Source: Delphinus delphis (Eukaryota > Chordata > Mammalia > Artiodactyla > Delphinidae). Taken from it: 64,000 nucleotides of DNA. The position numbers and the translations under genes are program-made. Of the stretch, positions 50,255-61,931 are shown piece by piece. The stretch lies in assembly GCF_949987515.2 (NCBI RefSeq), contig NC_082683.1:122908582-122972581 (forward strand). Direction: 5' to 3'. Positions within the stretch are counted from its first letter, which is position 1. Each line of letters opens with the position of its first letter. The notes beneath the pieces are model-generated. The model worked only from the letters and a program-made list of their open reading frames with translations. It was not told where the DNA came from and did no database searches.

Positions 50255-50480
50255 GGGGTCTCACAGAGGTCAGAGCCGCTCATGGGCTGTGTGGCCTGGG
50301 GAAGGCACTTTACCACTCTGAGCCTCAATTTCTCACTCTGCAAAATGGGGATGATCATTGAATCTATTTCATAGGGTTGTTATGAAGAGGAGAGACGAGA
50401 TTACGCTGTGCAGTGTTTAGCAGGGAGTCTGACACGGTAGCTTTCAATGAATGTTAGCTATTATTACTATTATTATTAGC
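50255..50480 (+). mobile_element. MIR SINE fragment
   Basis: 'gggctgtgtggcctggggaa', 'ctctgagcctcaatttctca', 'caaaatggggatgatcattg' and 'catagggttgttatgaagag' follow sense MIR closely. Confidence 0.85.
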
Positions 50481-50689
50481 ACGGGTTGGAGGATGCACGT
50501 TAACCGTAATGTCAGGGCCTTAATTTAAACTAGCATCAGGACAAAAATAGCATGAGGAAAAACATTTTCCTAAAATGCTGTTTCTTTTGGGGTGGTTTCA
50601 TAATGCTCAGCTGAAAATCACACCTCATACTTAATATTTAAAAAAAAAAAAAGTAGAAGCCATCCAAATTTCCAATGGCTTCTCACCCC

Positions 50690-51210
50690 TTTAGACTGAA
50701 ATCGAAAATCCTCACAGTGACCTTATAAGCCCTGCATGATTTGGCCCAAGCTCCCTCTGCAATATCCTCTCTGCTCTCCCCCTTGCTCACTTCACTCCAA
50801 CCACAGACTTACTTTGCTATTCCTTAAACACCCCTGACGTGTGCCCACCTTGGAGTTTTTGCACTTTCTACTCCCTTGGTCTGGAACGCTCTTTGCCTGA
50901 CATCTTCATGGTTTGCTTCCTCACTTCCAGTGTTTGCTTAAATTTCATTTCTTCAAATAGAGGCTCTTCTGACCGCCCTAAAATTGTCCCCTCCATCCGT
51001 CCCTATTCCCTTATCCTGTATTATCTTTCTTCATTGGACTTATTGTCCAATAAGATGTTCAGACATCTTATTATATACATAGTTGTTTCTTTCTTTATTG
51101 TCTGCCTTCCTCATTATTAGGTTTGTTCTGTTCAACTTATTATCGTGCCTGAAATAGAGCCTAGCACTCAGCAGACTCTTAATATTTGTTACATGAATGA
51201 AGCACTTCCT
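50690..51210 (+). mobile_element. L2 LINE 3' part
   Basis: Among the better preserved L2 copies: 'accttataagccctgcatga', 'cttggtctggaacgctcttt', 'tcttctgaccgccctaaaat', 'gcctagcactcagcagactc' and a terminal 'tgttacatgaatgaa'. Confidence 0.75.
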
Positions 51211-51214
51211 CTCA

Positions 51215-52390
51215 GCAACTCTTCTCTTAGTTTCCGTGGTTTTCTCCCTGCTTCCTCAGACATTCCTTCTTCCTTACCTTTCCTGGGTTTTCTTTTTCTA
51301 ACTGACTTCTAAATGTCGGTGTTCCTCAGGACTCCATCCTGGATCCGTTTTTCCTCTCTTCACTCTCAGCCTAAGCAGTCGCATCTATTTCCATGAATTT
51401 AAGTACCAGCTTTATGTGGCTTACTTCCAAATTCTATCTCTAGCCCAGAGCTCCAGACTTAGCCGATTGCCTGCTTGACATCTCCACTTGACTGTATAAA
51501 TAGGCATTTCAAAAGTAACATGTCCATAACTGGATTCTTGATCCCTCCGGCCCCAACAAAAACCTGCCCCCCTCTAGAATTTCTGAATAGGAAGATCAAT
51601 GTGGTTGGAAAAAGAGAAAAACTGTTCTGTTTACATAGGACTTTACTTAAGTAAAACTGGAAAAAAAATCAATTGTATCAAAGAAGGAGAGGAGGAGGTA
51701 ATAGAATTATGAGGCGCGTTGGACCCTCTTTGGCACTAGCACAGTCCTCGCTATTTTACAAAAAGACACCACTTGCCACTGGGTTACCCGAGTCGAAACC
51801 CTAGGATTCCTCCCTTTCTCTTACTTCTGCAGCCAATCCATCAGCTAGTTCTGTTTTTCCACAAAGTACAATTGAAACCGTCCTCACCTCTCCATGTCTG
51901 CTCCATGTCTCTGTTCTAGGTCATCATCATCTCACGTGGACTCCTGAAGAAGCCTCCTAACTCATCTCCTCGTGACCATTCTTGCTGATTTGAACCTGTT
52001 CTCCCAGTAGCATCAAGAGTGACCTTCTTAAACTGTAAACTATATAATGACACTTTTAAAAAATCCCTTAAATGACCACCCACGTCCTTAGAGTAATACT
52101 TGCACCCCTGACACTGGCCATGCCCACATCTCTGCTGGTCACTCTGTCCTCAGCATGCACCACTCTCCACCTGACTGGATACACTTCAGCAACACCAACC
52201 AGTCTTCCATCTGTTCTGAGGATTCAACAAATTCTTTATTGCGTGAGGCCTTTTCATGTGCTGTTCCCTCTGTCTGGAATGCTCTTCTTTCAGCTCTTCG
52301 CATGACTAGCTCCGTACCTTTGCATCCTTTCTCATTTTAAGTGGCACCTCCTCGGAGAGGTTTGCCTCCGATCACCTATTTAAACATTTA
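51215..52390 (+). mobile_element. L2 LINE copy with reverse-transcriptase region
   Basis: 51326-51560 translates to a degraded L2 reverse-transcriptase pattern (VPQDSILDP, then LLDISTW), and 51850-52390 continues with the 3' part ('tgtctggaatgctcttcttt', 'ctcctcggagaggtttgcct'). Full of stops. The piece at about 51570-51700 may be foreign. Confidence 0.6.
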
Positions 52391-52434
52391 ACAGTTAAAT
52401 CCAAATATTCTTTTGAATTTTTAAAATAAGATAA

Positions 52435-55400
52435 AGCGATCTTGGCCAAGATGGAGTAACAGGAAATGAATTTATCCAGCAGCCTGAAACAACTAAAAAA
52501 CTGGTTAAAATATATGAAACAATGTTTTCAGATACTGGACATCAGGAAGCAGAGATGAGTAATCCTTGAAAGAACAGAAACAGGGTTAGCCCTGTGATTG
52601 CCCCAGGTTGTTGCCTAGAGAGAGGATCCAGAATGCAGCATCAAGAGGGGTAACCTAGGCAGAGTCCTGTGGTCTCCCTGGGTTAAGGAGATGGTGTTGG
52701 GTGTCTGGTAGGCCAGGGTGGCTAGAGTTCACAGGGCAGAGTACCAGACAGAGAGAGCAGCACGAATAAAAAGCTCTGGAAATCTGCTGAGGATCTCCCT
52801 TGGAGCTCCAGCTGAATACTGATCAGTGCATGTGTGGGAGGAAACTATACAGTGCCAGGGAAAGAACAACGTGAAAGGATTAGAAGGAACAATCCTTGAA
52901 ATTCACACAGGGCTAGAAATAGTCTGTGTTTCCATTAGCCAAAGTGGGAAAACCTCTAAATTCATGGGTTGTCAGGAAGAGTACTCAGAAGGGTGTTATA
53001 TCAGCAGAGGAGAAAATTAGTCCTAAAGGTTGCTCTGATTCCGAATAACAAAGCAAACCTTTGTTTAATAATAAAAGCAAACCTCAAAAGAAGGAAAAAC
53101 TAGACTAAAATTGTTTCCAAATAACATAACACAAAGCACAAGAATATTTATAAGAATACAAAAATATGCAGCATTCAACAGGGTAAAATTTACAACTGTC
53201 ATCCAACCAAGCATTGCCAAGCTTACAGAGAAGCAGGACAAAACACAACCCATAATAAGGAGAAAAATCAACCAATAGAAACAGACCCAGAAATGACAGA
53301 TGATGAAATGAGTAGGCAAAGACATTTAGTACTTATTATAACTATATTCCTTATTATAACTACATTCCATGTTAAAGGCAGAGGACAGATAGACCATGTT
53401 AAGTAGAAATATAGAAGATATAAAAAAGATTTAAATCAAATTCTGAAGATGAAAACTAAATGATTTGATACAAAAAATACACTAGATGGGATTAGTAACA
53501 AATTAGACACTACAGATGAAAAGATTAGTAAACATGAAGAAATAGCAGTAGAAAATGCAAAATAAAATGCAAAGAACAAAGACTGAAGGGAAAAAAATGA
53601 AAAGAATATTAGTGAACTATGGGGCAACTTTAAGCAGCCTAAGGGGGGTAGTGAGGAAACTTTTGGGGGTGGATATGTTCATTATCTTGATGGTGGTGAT
53701 GGTTTCACAGCCGTACACATATGTTAAAGCTCATCAAGTTGTGTGCTTAGGATATATGTATTTAACTTACTGTACTTCCATCATGTCTCAACATTGGTAT
53801 AAAAAAGCAGTCTGGAACTAAAATCCCAGATAATAACATGGGAGATGGCAGTGGGGTGGTGGAGCAGTGGGTTGGGATACTAAGTGAGGGGAAGCAATAG
53901 CTTTCTAAGCTTCTTGTCTATTTGGGAAGAATGGGTCTATTTGTCTAATAGGTAATGGGTACCTATTAACTGTATAAGTTGTTATAAAAATATGTTTTAA
54001 AACAAGTGTCTTAAAAAAATAAAATAAAACAAGTGTCTTAAAAATATGGGTAGCTACTGAATGAAGCAAAATAGAATGCATAACTTGAAACCAATGTAAG
54101 AGAAAGTAGAGCAAAAAATAACTGATCAATTCAACTAAAGCAGAAAAAGGAAAAATAAGAAAACTAGAAAGATAGTAAACAGAAATTGAAAATACTTGAA
54201 GTTTTTTATTCAAGAAACTAGAAAAAGAACCACAAACTAGCCTGAAGTAATAGAAAGAGGGACTCTGTAAACTTAAAAGCAGAAATAAAAAGAAATAGGA
54301 AAACTGTAAAGTTCATCAATAAAACCCAAAGTTGTTTTTTTTTTAAGATCAATAAAATAAACTTTGGCAAGTATTAAGAGGAAAAAAGACAAGGTATAAA
54401 TAACATTAGGAATTATGTATATTTTAAATTACAAGCAAATATTTTATGCCAATAAATTTTGTTTTTTAAATCAACTTTATTGAAGTATAATTTACACACA
54501 ATAAAATGCACACCTTTTAAATGTATTATTTGAGGAGTTTTGACAACTATATGCCACCTGTAACGACTACCACCACAATCAAGGTATTTCTGACAACCCA
54601 GGAGTTCTCTTGTCAGTTCTCAGTCAATCCCCTTTGTCTACCTCTTGGCCCTAGGTAACTGCTGATCTGATTTCTAAATGATAGTTTTGCCTTTTCTTGA
54701 GTTTTGTATAAGTGGAATCATACAGTATCTATCCTTTTATGTATGCCTTTTTTCATTCAACAAAATTATCTTGAAATTCATCCATGTTGAATATCAATAG
54801 TTCATTGCATTTCATTCCTGAATAGCAGTCTACTATGGATATACCACAATTTTTAAATCAGTTCATCTCTTATTGAACACTTGGGTTGTCCAGTTTGGGG
54901 CTCTTATAAATAGAGCTGCTATGAAATTCATTTCCAGGGGGATATATTTTTTCATTTCTCCTAAATGAGTGGAAATTCTTGGTCCTATGATAAATGTATG
55001 TGTAACTTTGTAAGAAACTGCCACTGTATGAAAATTCTAGTTGTGTCACATTCTTGCCAACATTTTACAGCAATATAAATGAAAACCTAAATGAAATAGA
55101 CAATTTTATAAAAAGTAATGAATTACCAAAATTGGTTGAAGGAAAAGTAGGAAACCTGAAAAGACTAATAACCATGCAAAGTATTGAAATGGTAATCAAA
55201 GGTCAACCCCACCCTCCAAAGATATACTATGATCAAAGAGTTTTACTAGTGAAGTTCTACCAAAGTGTCCAGGAATAGATAATTCCATCTGTTGTTCAAA
55301 GTGAACAAAGATAGCAGTTCATTTTATGAGGCTATTACAACGCTGATACCAACATTTTGTAAGGATATCATGAAAAAAATCTGTAATTTAATATCACTTC

Positions 55401-56065
55401 AATCAAGGAAGCAAAAATCCCACATTAAGTATGCTTTAAAAAATAAGCAATGCCAAGCATGATCAATAAGAGGTTATAGTAGTAGGAATGGTAGGATGCT
55501 TTAACATTAGAAAAATCTAGCAATATCATTTATTGAGCTAACCAATTAAAGGATAAAACCATATGGTCATCTGAAAAGATGCACAAAAAGCATTTAATAA
55601 AATTTCAACTCCTGTTCTTGATTTTAAAACATATACATACAACACGTATACACATACTCAATAAACTGAACACAGATAGGAATTTCTGCGGGAAGCACAT
55701 ATTACTAGAAAATCCAAGAAAATCGACTGGCACTATTTGAACCAATTTGAGAGCTCAGCAGGGTGACTAAATACACAAGATTAACACTAAAATCAATACC
55801 TTCTCTACACACCAGCTTTAACTAATTAGAAAATATAATGGAAAAAAGAAATACATATAAGAGTTCCAAATATATTCTAGGAATAAAACAACCAAAAAAT
55901 AAAGAAACCAGACCTTTATGAGGAAATCTATAAAACTTTATTCAAAGACATTATTTAAAATCTCAGCCTCTTACTGTATGTTTCCTTCCAAACACTTAAG
56001 AAAAACTGCGTTTTTGAAAACCATGTTCTTTGAAACAATAATGTCATTTAAGAATGGGGAAAACC
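52435..56065. mobile_element. Mosaic of old L1/HAL1-like pieces in both orientations
   Basis: 52435-53600 and 53830-54440 (plus) look like L1 5' region and ORF1 sequence. 53600-53820 (plus) is an L1 3' UTR piece ('gtggatatgttcattatctt', 'gatggtttcacagccgtaca'). 54455-55050 is the 3' part of another L1 read on the minus strand. 55060-56065 (plus) is degraded ORF2. No intact open frame remains. Exact family names and borders need a repeat library. Confidence 0.6.
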
Positions 56066-56369
56066 CAAATCAAATCATACCGGTGGTTTTCATCATCTTA
56101 CCCGCCTCCCTCATCCTTAGATTGTAAACTTCTTGAGGGAAAAGATCGTTAGTCGTGTTCCTCACTCTGTCCCCCCACCCAATACCTTTCACAATTCTCA
56201 GCACAGATTTGGCCCCTTACAGTTGTAAAACATCGAAGAATCTGAAGCACTTGCTGGTCCTCTTTCTCTCTACCTATTTTGATGGATGTTACGCAATAAT
56301 ATACCGAAATTGCTCCAAGCCTTCCAGGTGATAAGACCTCCGCCAACGACTCCTGCCAGACAATCAGAA

Positions 56370-56617
56370 TACTCCTCACCTGTGACCTCTCCCCGCCCCC
56401 ACCCGCCCCCAAGGCCGCAAGAGGGAGAATCTTACAGTCTCGGGCTGTTTTTCTCCTGGTGAGGCCAATGCGCCTGCGCACCGTGCCCTGATTGGCTGAG
56501 AGCTGCGGACCTGCGCGCGCAGGCCTCCACCTCGGTTACTAAAGAGCGTGAGCCGGACGGGGGCGGGTGAGGGTGGCACTGTCTCTGGCCCGCCTTGAGG
56601 CCTGTACCACGCCCGCC
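56370..56617 (+). promoter_or_regulatory. MAEL: MAEL promoter (CpG-rich, TATA-less)
   Basis: The 250 bp before the MAEL ATG turn abruptly G+C-rich. They contain an NRF1-like palindrome TGCGCCTGCGCA (56469-56480), a CCAAT box overlapping its left side (56465-56469), an inverted CCAAT (ATTGG, 56491-56495) and, nearer the ATG, a MYB-type core (reverse strand TAACCG, 56532-56537). There is no TATA box. Spacing is typical of a housekeeping-style germline promoter. The start site is inferred to lie around 56500-56580. Confidence 0.65.
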
Positions 56618-56749
56618 ATGCCTAACCGCAGGGCCAGTCGCAATTCCTACTATTTCTTCGTGCAGGAGAAGATCCCCGAACTACGGCGGAGAGGCCTGCC
56701 CGTGGCTCACGTCGCTGACGCCATCCCCTACTGTTCCGCTGACTGGGCG
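56618..56749 (+). CDS. MAEL: MAEL coding exon 1 (first half of HMG box)
   Basis: Starts at the ATG of CCCGCCATGCC (G at -3) and encodes 44 residues, MPNRRASRNSYYFFVQEKIP through PYCSADWA, ending at GCG|GTAAGG in phase 0. This is helix 1 and part of helix 2 of the HMG box. Confidence 0.96.
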
Positions 56750-59700
56750 GTAAGGCTGGAGGCCAGTGAGCCCAGGGTCGGGCTGTTGAGCAAATGGGAG
56801 GGAAACAAGACTCGAGGAGGCCAGTGACCCCTGGGCCCCTCCTGGAGGGGGAGGGACACCCCCACCCCCACCCTTCCGCGGCTCATGGCAACCGACGCCG
56901 CTTCCGCCTCCCTGTAATGTGCAGGCATACAAGCTGGGCCCTGGGCAGTAGGCCCTCACTGCTGCTGCTTGTCTCCCCCTTCTATCTCCTCAAGCTCCTG
57001 AGGGAGGAGGAAAAGAAGAAATATGCAGAAATGGCTCGAGAGTGGAGGGCTGCCCAGGGGAAGAACTCTGGGCCTTCGGAGAAGCAGGTAAAGTTAGCCA
57101 GAGAAGAGCAGTCACCTGCCTTGCACGTAGGCATGCTCGGTAAATGCTGGATGAGTGAATGTCAATGGTAGATGACTGGGTGATTTGGGTGAATGCAAAG
57201 AAGAGTTTTTCATTTTTTTCCTCATGTAAGAGAATGCCTGCTAAAAAAAAATGGCAGGCTCCGGTACTAGGGCACACCTGGGTATCATTTGATGGTGAAG
57301 GCCAGGGAAAATCCCATTAGAAAACCTGCACCCAGTAGACCGTGATTAGCAAAGGGAGCGTTGATATTTAGGGTTTGTACTAGGTGACCTCTAAGGGTCT
57401 CTTTCAACTCCGTTATGATTTAAGAACCCTTTTTCAAATGTTTGAAAGTAGTTTGGTCCCCTCTCTCCTTTTTTTTTTCTTTCTTTGCGGTATGCGGGCC
57501 TCTCACCGCTGTGGCCTCTCCCGTTGCGGAGCACAGGCTCCGGACTCGCAGGCTCAGCGGCCATGGCTCACGGGCCCAGCCGCTCCGCGGCCTGTGGGAA
57601 TCTTCCCGGACCGGGGCACGAACCCGTGTCCCCTGCATCGGCAGGTGGACTCTCAACCACTGCGCCACCAGGGAAGACCCCCCTCTCTCTTTTTGAATGA
57701 CACCTGGAACAAGGCCAGTTCCTGTGTTTAAAGTATGGAAATAACAAGATTTATGGATGTTTGTGAACGTTTGTGTCTTACAGGTAAGAGTTGTATAAAG
57801 TTTATTTGGGTTAATTTGTGTGTAGCAGGATGTTAAAGCACTAAATAAAATTTGGTGCTGATTCATATCAAGAAAAGGCAAGGTAATTGTGGAATTTCCC
57901 CCCTCCCTCTGTGTTCTTCCCATTCTTACATAGCAAAAATTCTATTCTTATTATAAACTGTTAATATTGGATTGAAATTCGAGAGTTTTGCTTGTTTTAG
58001 GTTTGAGAGATTTTTATTTTATGGCTTTATGTTTGAGTAGACGCTCTAATCAGTTGAATTTGTACTTGTAAACCATAATTTTTTTTTTTCTTCTCACTAC
58101 AGTGTCTTAAGACATCTCCCCTCAAAATGAAAGCCATGTTGTATGTTTACGTCATTGAGACTTGGAGTCAGCACAATCTGGTTTTTACTTTGAGTGAAGA
58201 ACAAATAATATTAGAGTACTTTGGGAAATGTTTTTTTTTTTTTTAATTATTTATTTTTGGGCTGCATTGGGTCTTTGTTGCTGTGCGCGGGCTTTCTCTA
58301 GTTGCAGTGAGCGGGGCCTACTCTTTGTTGTGGTGCACAGGCTTCCCATTGCGGTGGCTTCTCTTGTTTCGGAGCACGGGCTCTAGGCACGCGGGCTGCA
58401 GTAGTTGTGGCTCGTGGGCTCTAGTTGTGACGCACGGGCTTAGTGGCTCCGCGGCATGTGGGGTCTTCCCGGACTAGGGCTCGAACCCGTGTCCCCCTGC
58501 ATTGGCAGGTGGTTTCTTAACCACTGCGCCACCAGGGAAGTCCTGGGAAATGATATTTTTTTGGCCACTGGACAGGCATGTATTGTGTGACCCAGTAGGA
58601 TTAGTTTAGATTATCAGTAGTGGGCAAATGGCTTTCAGCAGTAATTGGAGTGGTTATTTACCACTCAGCCTTTTGATACAAAATATTTATAGATTTTTGC
58701 CATTGTCTGCCTTTGGGTGTTGGTTTTGTTGACGATTATTTATTTATATACTCATTGGGTTTATTGGCGTGGAGAGGTTACCAAAGTAATCTGTGGGTTG
58801 TTTTGCAGTTATTTTACTAAATTTAAATATATGGTATAAAGTGCCCAGCGGGAGTTTAAGTATGTGGTCAATGATTACCTTTTTCTTTAGAAACCTGTTT
58901 CCACCCCACTGAGGAGGCCAGGCATGCTTGTACCAAAGCAGAATGTTTCACCCCTGGATATGTCAGGCTTGTCTCTAAAAAGTGATCAAGGTAGAGTAAT
59001 CCTAAAATGTTTGCTTAGATAAATTTGGGTGCTTAAAATACTATGATATATTGATCAGTAAACGTGTGTTCTGTTCATTTTGATTCTGCCTTTCAAAGTA
59101 ATTGACTACAGGTGTTTGAACACGATGGCACTAAAGTTGTAAAAGATCGGGTAATGTGCTTTCGTTGAAGTAACACTGGAGTTTTTTTTTTTTTTTTTTG
59201 CAAAAATCTGGTCTCGTTTTCTACCACTTCATATGTTATTAAACATACTTTTGGATTTAAGTGTTTATAGCTAGACACTTACATACAGTTGTTATAAAAG
59301 TAAAGATAAATTGAGCTAGCCTAGATAAAAACATAGCTAATCAGAGTCCTTCCTATTCCTTCTGGCTGTTTTTTATTAAATATGTTCTTTGTTAAAAATT
59401 TAATCTTCAGCAGTCTTAAGTGTGGCCAATCCTGGTAAATAATACCTCCTTACATTCTCACATTTCTTTCTTTCTTTAGAGAATCTGTAAGTGGTCTTGT
59501 GTATATTGGTAAAAAGTAAAGAGTGAACTAAATTGTCCATAGTTTATATCAGTTTTTCTACAGATTGTACTTAGTTTTATTTACCTAGCCCTTATATTTC
59601 TTGAGTATGGGTCACAGCTTTTCTTAAGTCATTCCTGAGATTCAGGGCTTATGTACAGCTAAATTACGTAGAGCTGGCTGCAAGTTTGAATAATTTTGTT

Positions 59701-61337
59701 ACTTCATGCAAAGAGTGGTTACTACTTTAATCCTTGATAAGTGTAATTATAAAAATTGATTAATTTACCTGGTATAGCTGGTTTATTTTCTCTTTTCCAG
59801 CTCATTTAGGGATATAGGAACACAAGGAGAAAGGTTCTAAAACTTTTGGTTTTGTCAAAGGGGTAAATGCGAAATGCTCATCTTTTCGTGTTGTCTTTTT
59901 TATTTTTTTTAAGCTGTCCTTGGAGGCATTTTTTATTTTTTGAACATTTTTAGCCATGGCGAGCTACCTCCTCACTGTGAACAGCGCTTCCTCCCTTGTG
60001 AAATAGGCTGTGTTAAATATTCTCTCCAAGAAGGTATTATGGCAGATTTCCACAGCTTTATAAATCCTGGTAAGTGGCCAGTTAGAGTAGATGCTAGATC
60101 TTTAAAAGTTGTCTTTTATATTGACCTTATTTGATAATAGTATTTTTATTAAAAGCAGTTGTGTAGGTAAGTTCTTAATGTAACACAGGACTTCATAATA
60201 ATTGGATGAAAAACTTTAGAACTAAGTGTTGACACAGAGTTTTTGGTTTAGTCTTTTAACCTCAAGTAAGCATTAGAGTTGGGTGGATAGAATGCTTGAA
60301 AAATGTGTAGACTGCTATTTGCTTATTTGCAGTCTTACATCTTAGAATTTCCTGAAAGCTTCTTATACCTTTGCTCTTTTCTTTACCCCATCCTTCACCT
60401 CCACAGTCACTAGTTTTTAACTTGCTATTGCCTTATAACCTTGAGCAAAGTACTTATCCTTTCTGAACCTATTAGCTCTATAAATTGGGAATAATGCCTA
60501 TTGGAGGCCTGTTCTAAGGAATACATGAGAAGGTATGGAAATAGCGTAGTATTTAATAGGCTCTCGGGTATTCTCATTATTTTTTCTTCCTACTACTCCA
60601 CCCCATCAAAAGCAATTAGTAATGAAGACATAGGATTTGATTCAATTCCCAAGTTGGTAAAGAGTAGTTAAGGGAGTACTATACCTTTAAAGGTAAGTGG
60701 GAGGGATGTGTAGGGGGAAGAGTAAAGGAGAAGAGGTTGGGAAAAGAAGAATTTCATCTTCAGTTTTATCAATTGCTTTAAAATTCATTAGGACAGTCCA
60801 GTACTTTTCCTTGTTTTGAGATAACAAGAAAAATTTTCCTACTTAACACTTAGGAGAGTTGCTGCTTAGGACACGTCAAAAAACTACTTTTTTCTGTACG
60901 GGTGTAAAACATTAAAAAATAGAATTTGGAGACTTTTTTCCTCCAAGAAATACGTAAATACCTTGCTATATCAAGGGCCTCATGAATCCCTGTGGCCTCT
61001 TCGTGGACCCCTGGCTAAGATTCCTTTAGCACAAATTTTCTTTACCTAGTATTTCTTTCTCTGTGAGGAATAACTTGCTTTTTAAAGTAGCTTAGACAAT
61101 ATACCAAGATTCTTTGATAGTCATAATAGCTTCGGTTAGGAAAAAAGTCCCCTAGGAGGGTTTAATCTTCTGTAATTTCACATAGCAGTAACAAGTACCT
61201 ATGTTATGATTTGGTTATCCTGTGGAATATTACTGTAGCACAACCGGAGAGCTTCCAGATTTCTGCTTCTCTCAATAAAATATTTTGTATTACAGGTGAA
61301 ATTCCACGAGGATTTCGGTTTCATTGTCAGGCTGCAA
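56618..61337 (+). CDS. MAEL: MAEL (maelstrom), 5' portion, coding exons 1-5
   Basis: Coding segments are 56618-56749, 56995-57087, 58891-58990, 59914-60069 and 61296-61337 (523 nt, 174 codons plus one base), open throughout with matching phases and GT-AG sites. Residues about 4-73 form an HMG box (RRASRNSYYFFVQEKIPELR, then EEEKKKYAEMAREWRAAQGK). From about residue 110 the Maelstrom domain begins (LGGIFYFLNIFSHGELPPHC, then FLPCEIGCVKYSLQEG). MAEL is a germ-cell protein of the nuage and nucleus needed for piRNA-directed silencing of transposons and for male meiosis. The mammalian protein is about 434 residues, so the larger C-terminal part lies beyond the right edge. Recognition rests on near-identity to mammalian MAEL as I recall it. 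No disabling change is seen. Confidence 0.97.
56995..57087 (+). CDS. MAEL: MAEL coding exon 2 (second half of HMG box)
   Basis: 93 nt, 31 residues, phase 0 at both ends, with a CTCAAG acceptor and a CAG|GTAAAG donor. It encodes LLREEEKKKYAEMAREWRAA followed by QGKNSGPSEKQ and completes the HMG box. It sits only 245 bp after exon 1. Confidence 0.96.
57469..57677 (-). mobile_element. CHR-type cetacean SINE (minus strand)
   Basis: On the minus strand it begins cttccctggtggcgcagtgg and ends with an A-rich tail (T-rich 57469-57484 on plus). The flanks cccctctctc occur near 57458 and 57680 and look like the target-site duplication. Full length. Confidence 0.93.
58231..58543 (-). mobile_element. 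Longer CHR-related SINE (about 310 bp, minus strand)
   Basis: On the minus strand it begins aggacttccctggtggcgca and includes 'gcggagccactaagcccgtg', extending about 100 bp longer than the other copies before its A-rich tail. Target-site duplication tgggaaatg at 58222-58230 and 58544-58552. More diverged, with several C-to-T type differences. Confidence 0.9.
58891..58990 (+). CDS. MAEL: MAEL coding exon 3 (linker)
   Basis: 100 nt, phase 0 in and phase 1 out, with a TTTCTTTAG acceptor and an AAG|GTAGAG donor. It encodes residues 76-108 (KPVSTPLRRPGMLVPKQNVS, then PLDMSGLSLKSDQ), the linker between the HMG box and the Maelstrom domain. Confidence 0.95.
58991..59913 (+). other. MAEL: MAEL intron 3
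   Basis: About 920 bp, A/T-rich, with a T18 run at 59182-59199. No repeat is assigned. Confidence 0.85.
59914..60069 (+). CDS. MAEL: MAEL coding exon 4 (start of Maelstrom domain)
   Basis: 156 nt, phase 1 at both ends, with a long T-rich tract before TTTAAG and a CTG|GTAAGT donor. It encodes residues 109-160. The sequence includes GGIFYFLNIFSHGELPPHC, CEQRFLPCEIGCVKYSLQEG and IMADFHSFINP, diagnostic for MAEL. The His and Cys residues here belong to the set noted in the Maelstrom fold. Confidence 0.97.
60070..61295 (+). other. MAEL: MAEL intron 4
   Basis: 1.2 kb with a MIR-like piece at about 60420-60570 ('ccttgagcaaagtacttatc', 'ttgggaataatgcctattgg'). Nothing else is recognised. Confidence 0.8.
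61296..61337 (+). CDS. MAEL: MAEL coding exon 5 (42-nt mini exon)
   Basis: Only 42 nt, phase 1 at both ends, with a TTACAG acceptor and a GCAA|GTAAGT donor. It encodes GEIPRGFRFHCQAA (residues 161-174), continuing directly from INP of exon 4. The next exon is not found before 64000, so the intron leaves the window. Confidence 0.94.
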
Positions 61338-61724
61338 GTAAGTATAAAGTAATGGGGTAGAATATAGGCATTGAATACGTGTGTACCTGGTTAAGATGCT
61401 GCTTTAAACAGACACATAAAACATTGATTGGGGGGAAGAATAACCTCAATTATTGTTGGAGAATCTTCATAGAAGTGGTAGATGGTGTATGTAATCCTCA
61501 AAAACTTCAAAATTATATAGAATGAAAGGAGAATATCCTTTTCCCTTTATGGAGATTGTGTTTTTATTTTCTTCTTTTTTTCTGCTTATATCGTTTGGCT
61601 TGAAGATCAGCGGCTTTTACCCACCAGGTGCATAGGTAGGTCTTTTAACAGGTATCAGGTTACCTAGATTTAGGGCCATTCACAGGAATATCCATTCAAA
61701 ATTAAGGGATAAAAAGTTGATACT

Positions 61725-61931
61725 GGGCCTCCCTGGTGGCGCAGTGGTTGAGAGTCTGCCTGCCGATGCAGGGGACACGGGTTCGTGCCCCGGTCCGGGA
61801 GGATCCCACATGCCGCGGAGCGGCTGGGCCTGTGAGCCGTGGCCGCTGAGCCTGCGCGTCCGGAGCCTGTGCTCCGCAACGGGAGAGGCCACAACAGTGA
61901 GAGGCCCGAGTACCGCAAAAAAAAAAAAAAA
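61725..61931 (+). mobile_element. CHR-type cetacean SINE with 14-bp target-site duplication
   Basis: Full-length copy (gggcctccctggtggcgcag to gagtaccgc plus A tail), flanked by identical aaaaagttgatact at 61711-61724 and 61932-61945. Confidence 0.96.

Larger units (their letters stand above)
44331..56369. other. Intergenic region between ILDR2 and MAEL
   Basis: 12 kb between two divergent promoters. Itemised features: a U2 fragment, L2, MIR and MER5A-like remnants, microsatellites and a block of old L1 pieces. Stretches 47000-47700, 47750-49250 and 56070-56370 have no feature that I can support. No additional coding gene is recognised. Confidence 0.75.
57088..58890 (+). other. MAEL: MAEL intron 2
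   Basis: 1.8 kb containing two minus-strand SINEs. Chance open frames derive from the first SINE. The remaining sequence is ordinary A/T-rich intron. Confidence 0.85.

Noticed and set aside
43619..56617. A shared bidirectional promoter for ILDR2 and MAEL
   Set aside because: The genes are head to head, but the start codons are 12.9 kb apart and each has its own CpG-rich promoter.
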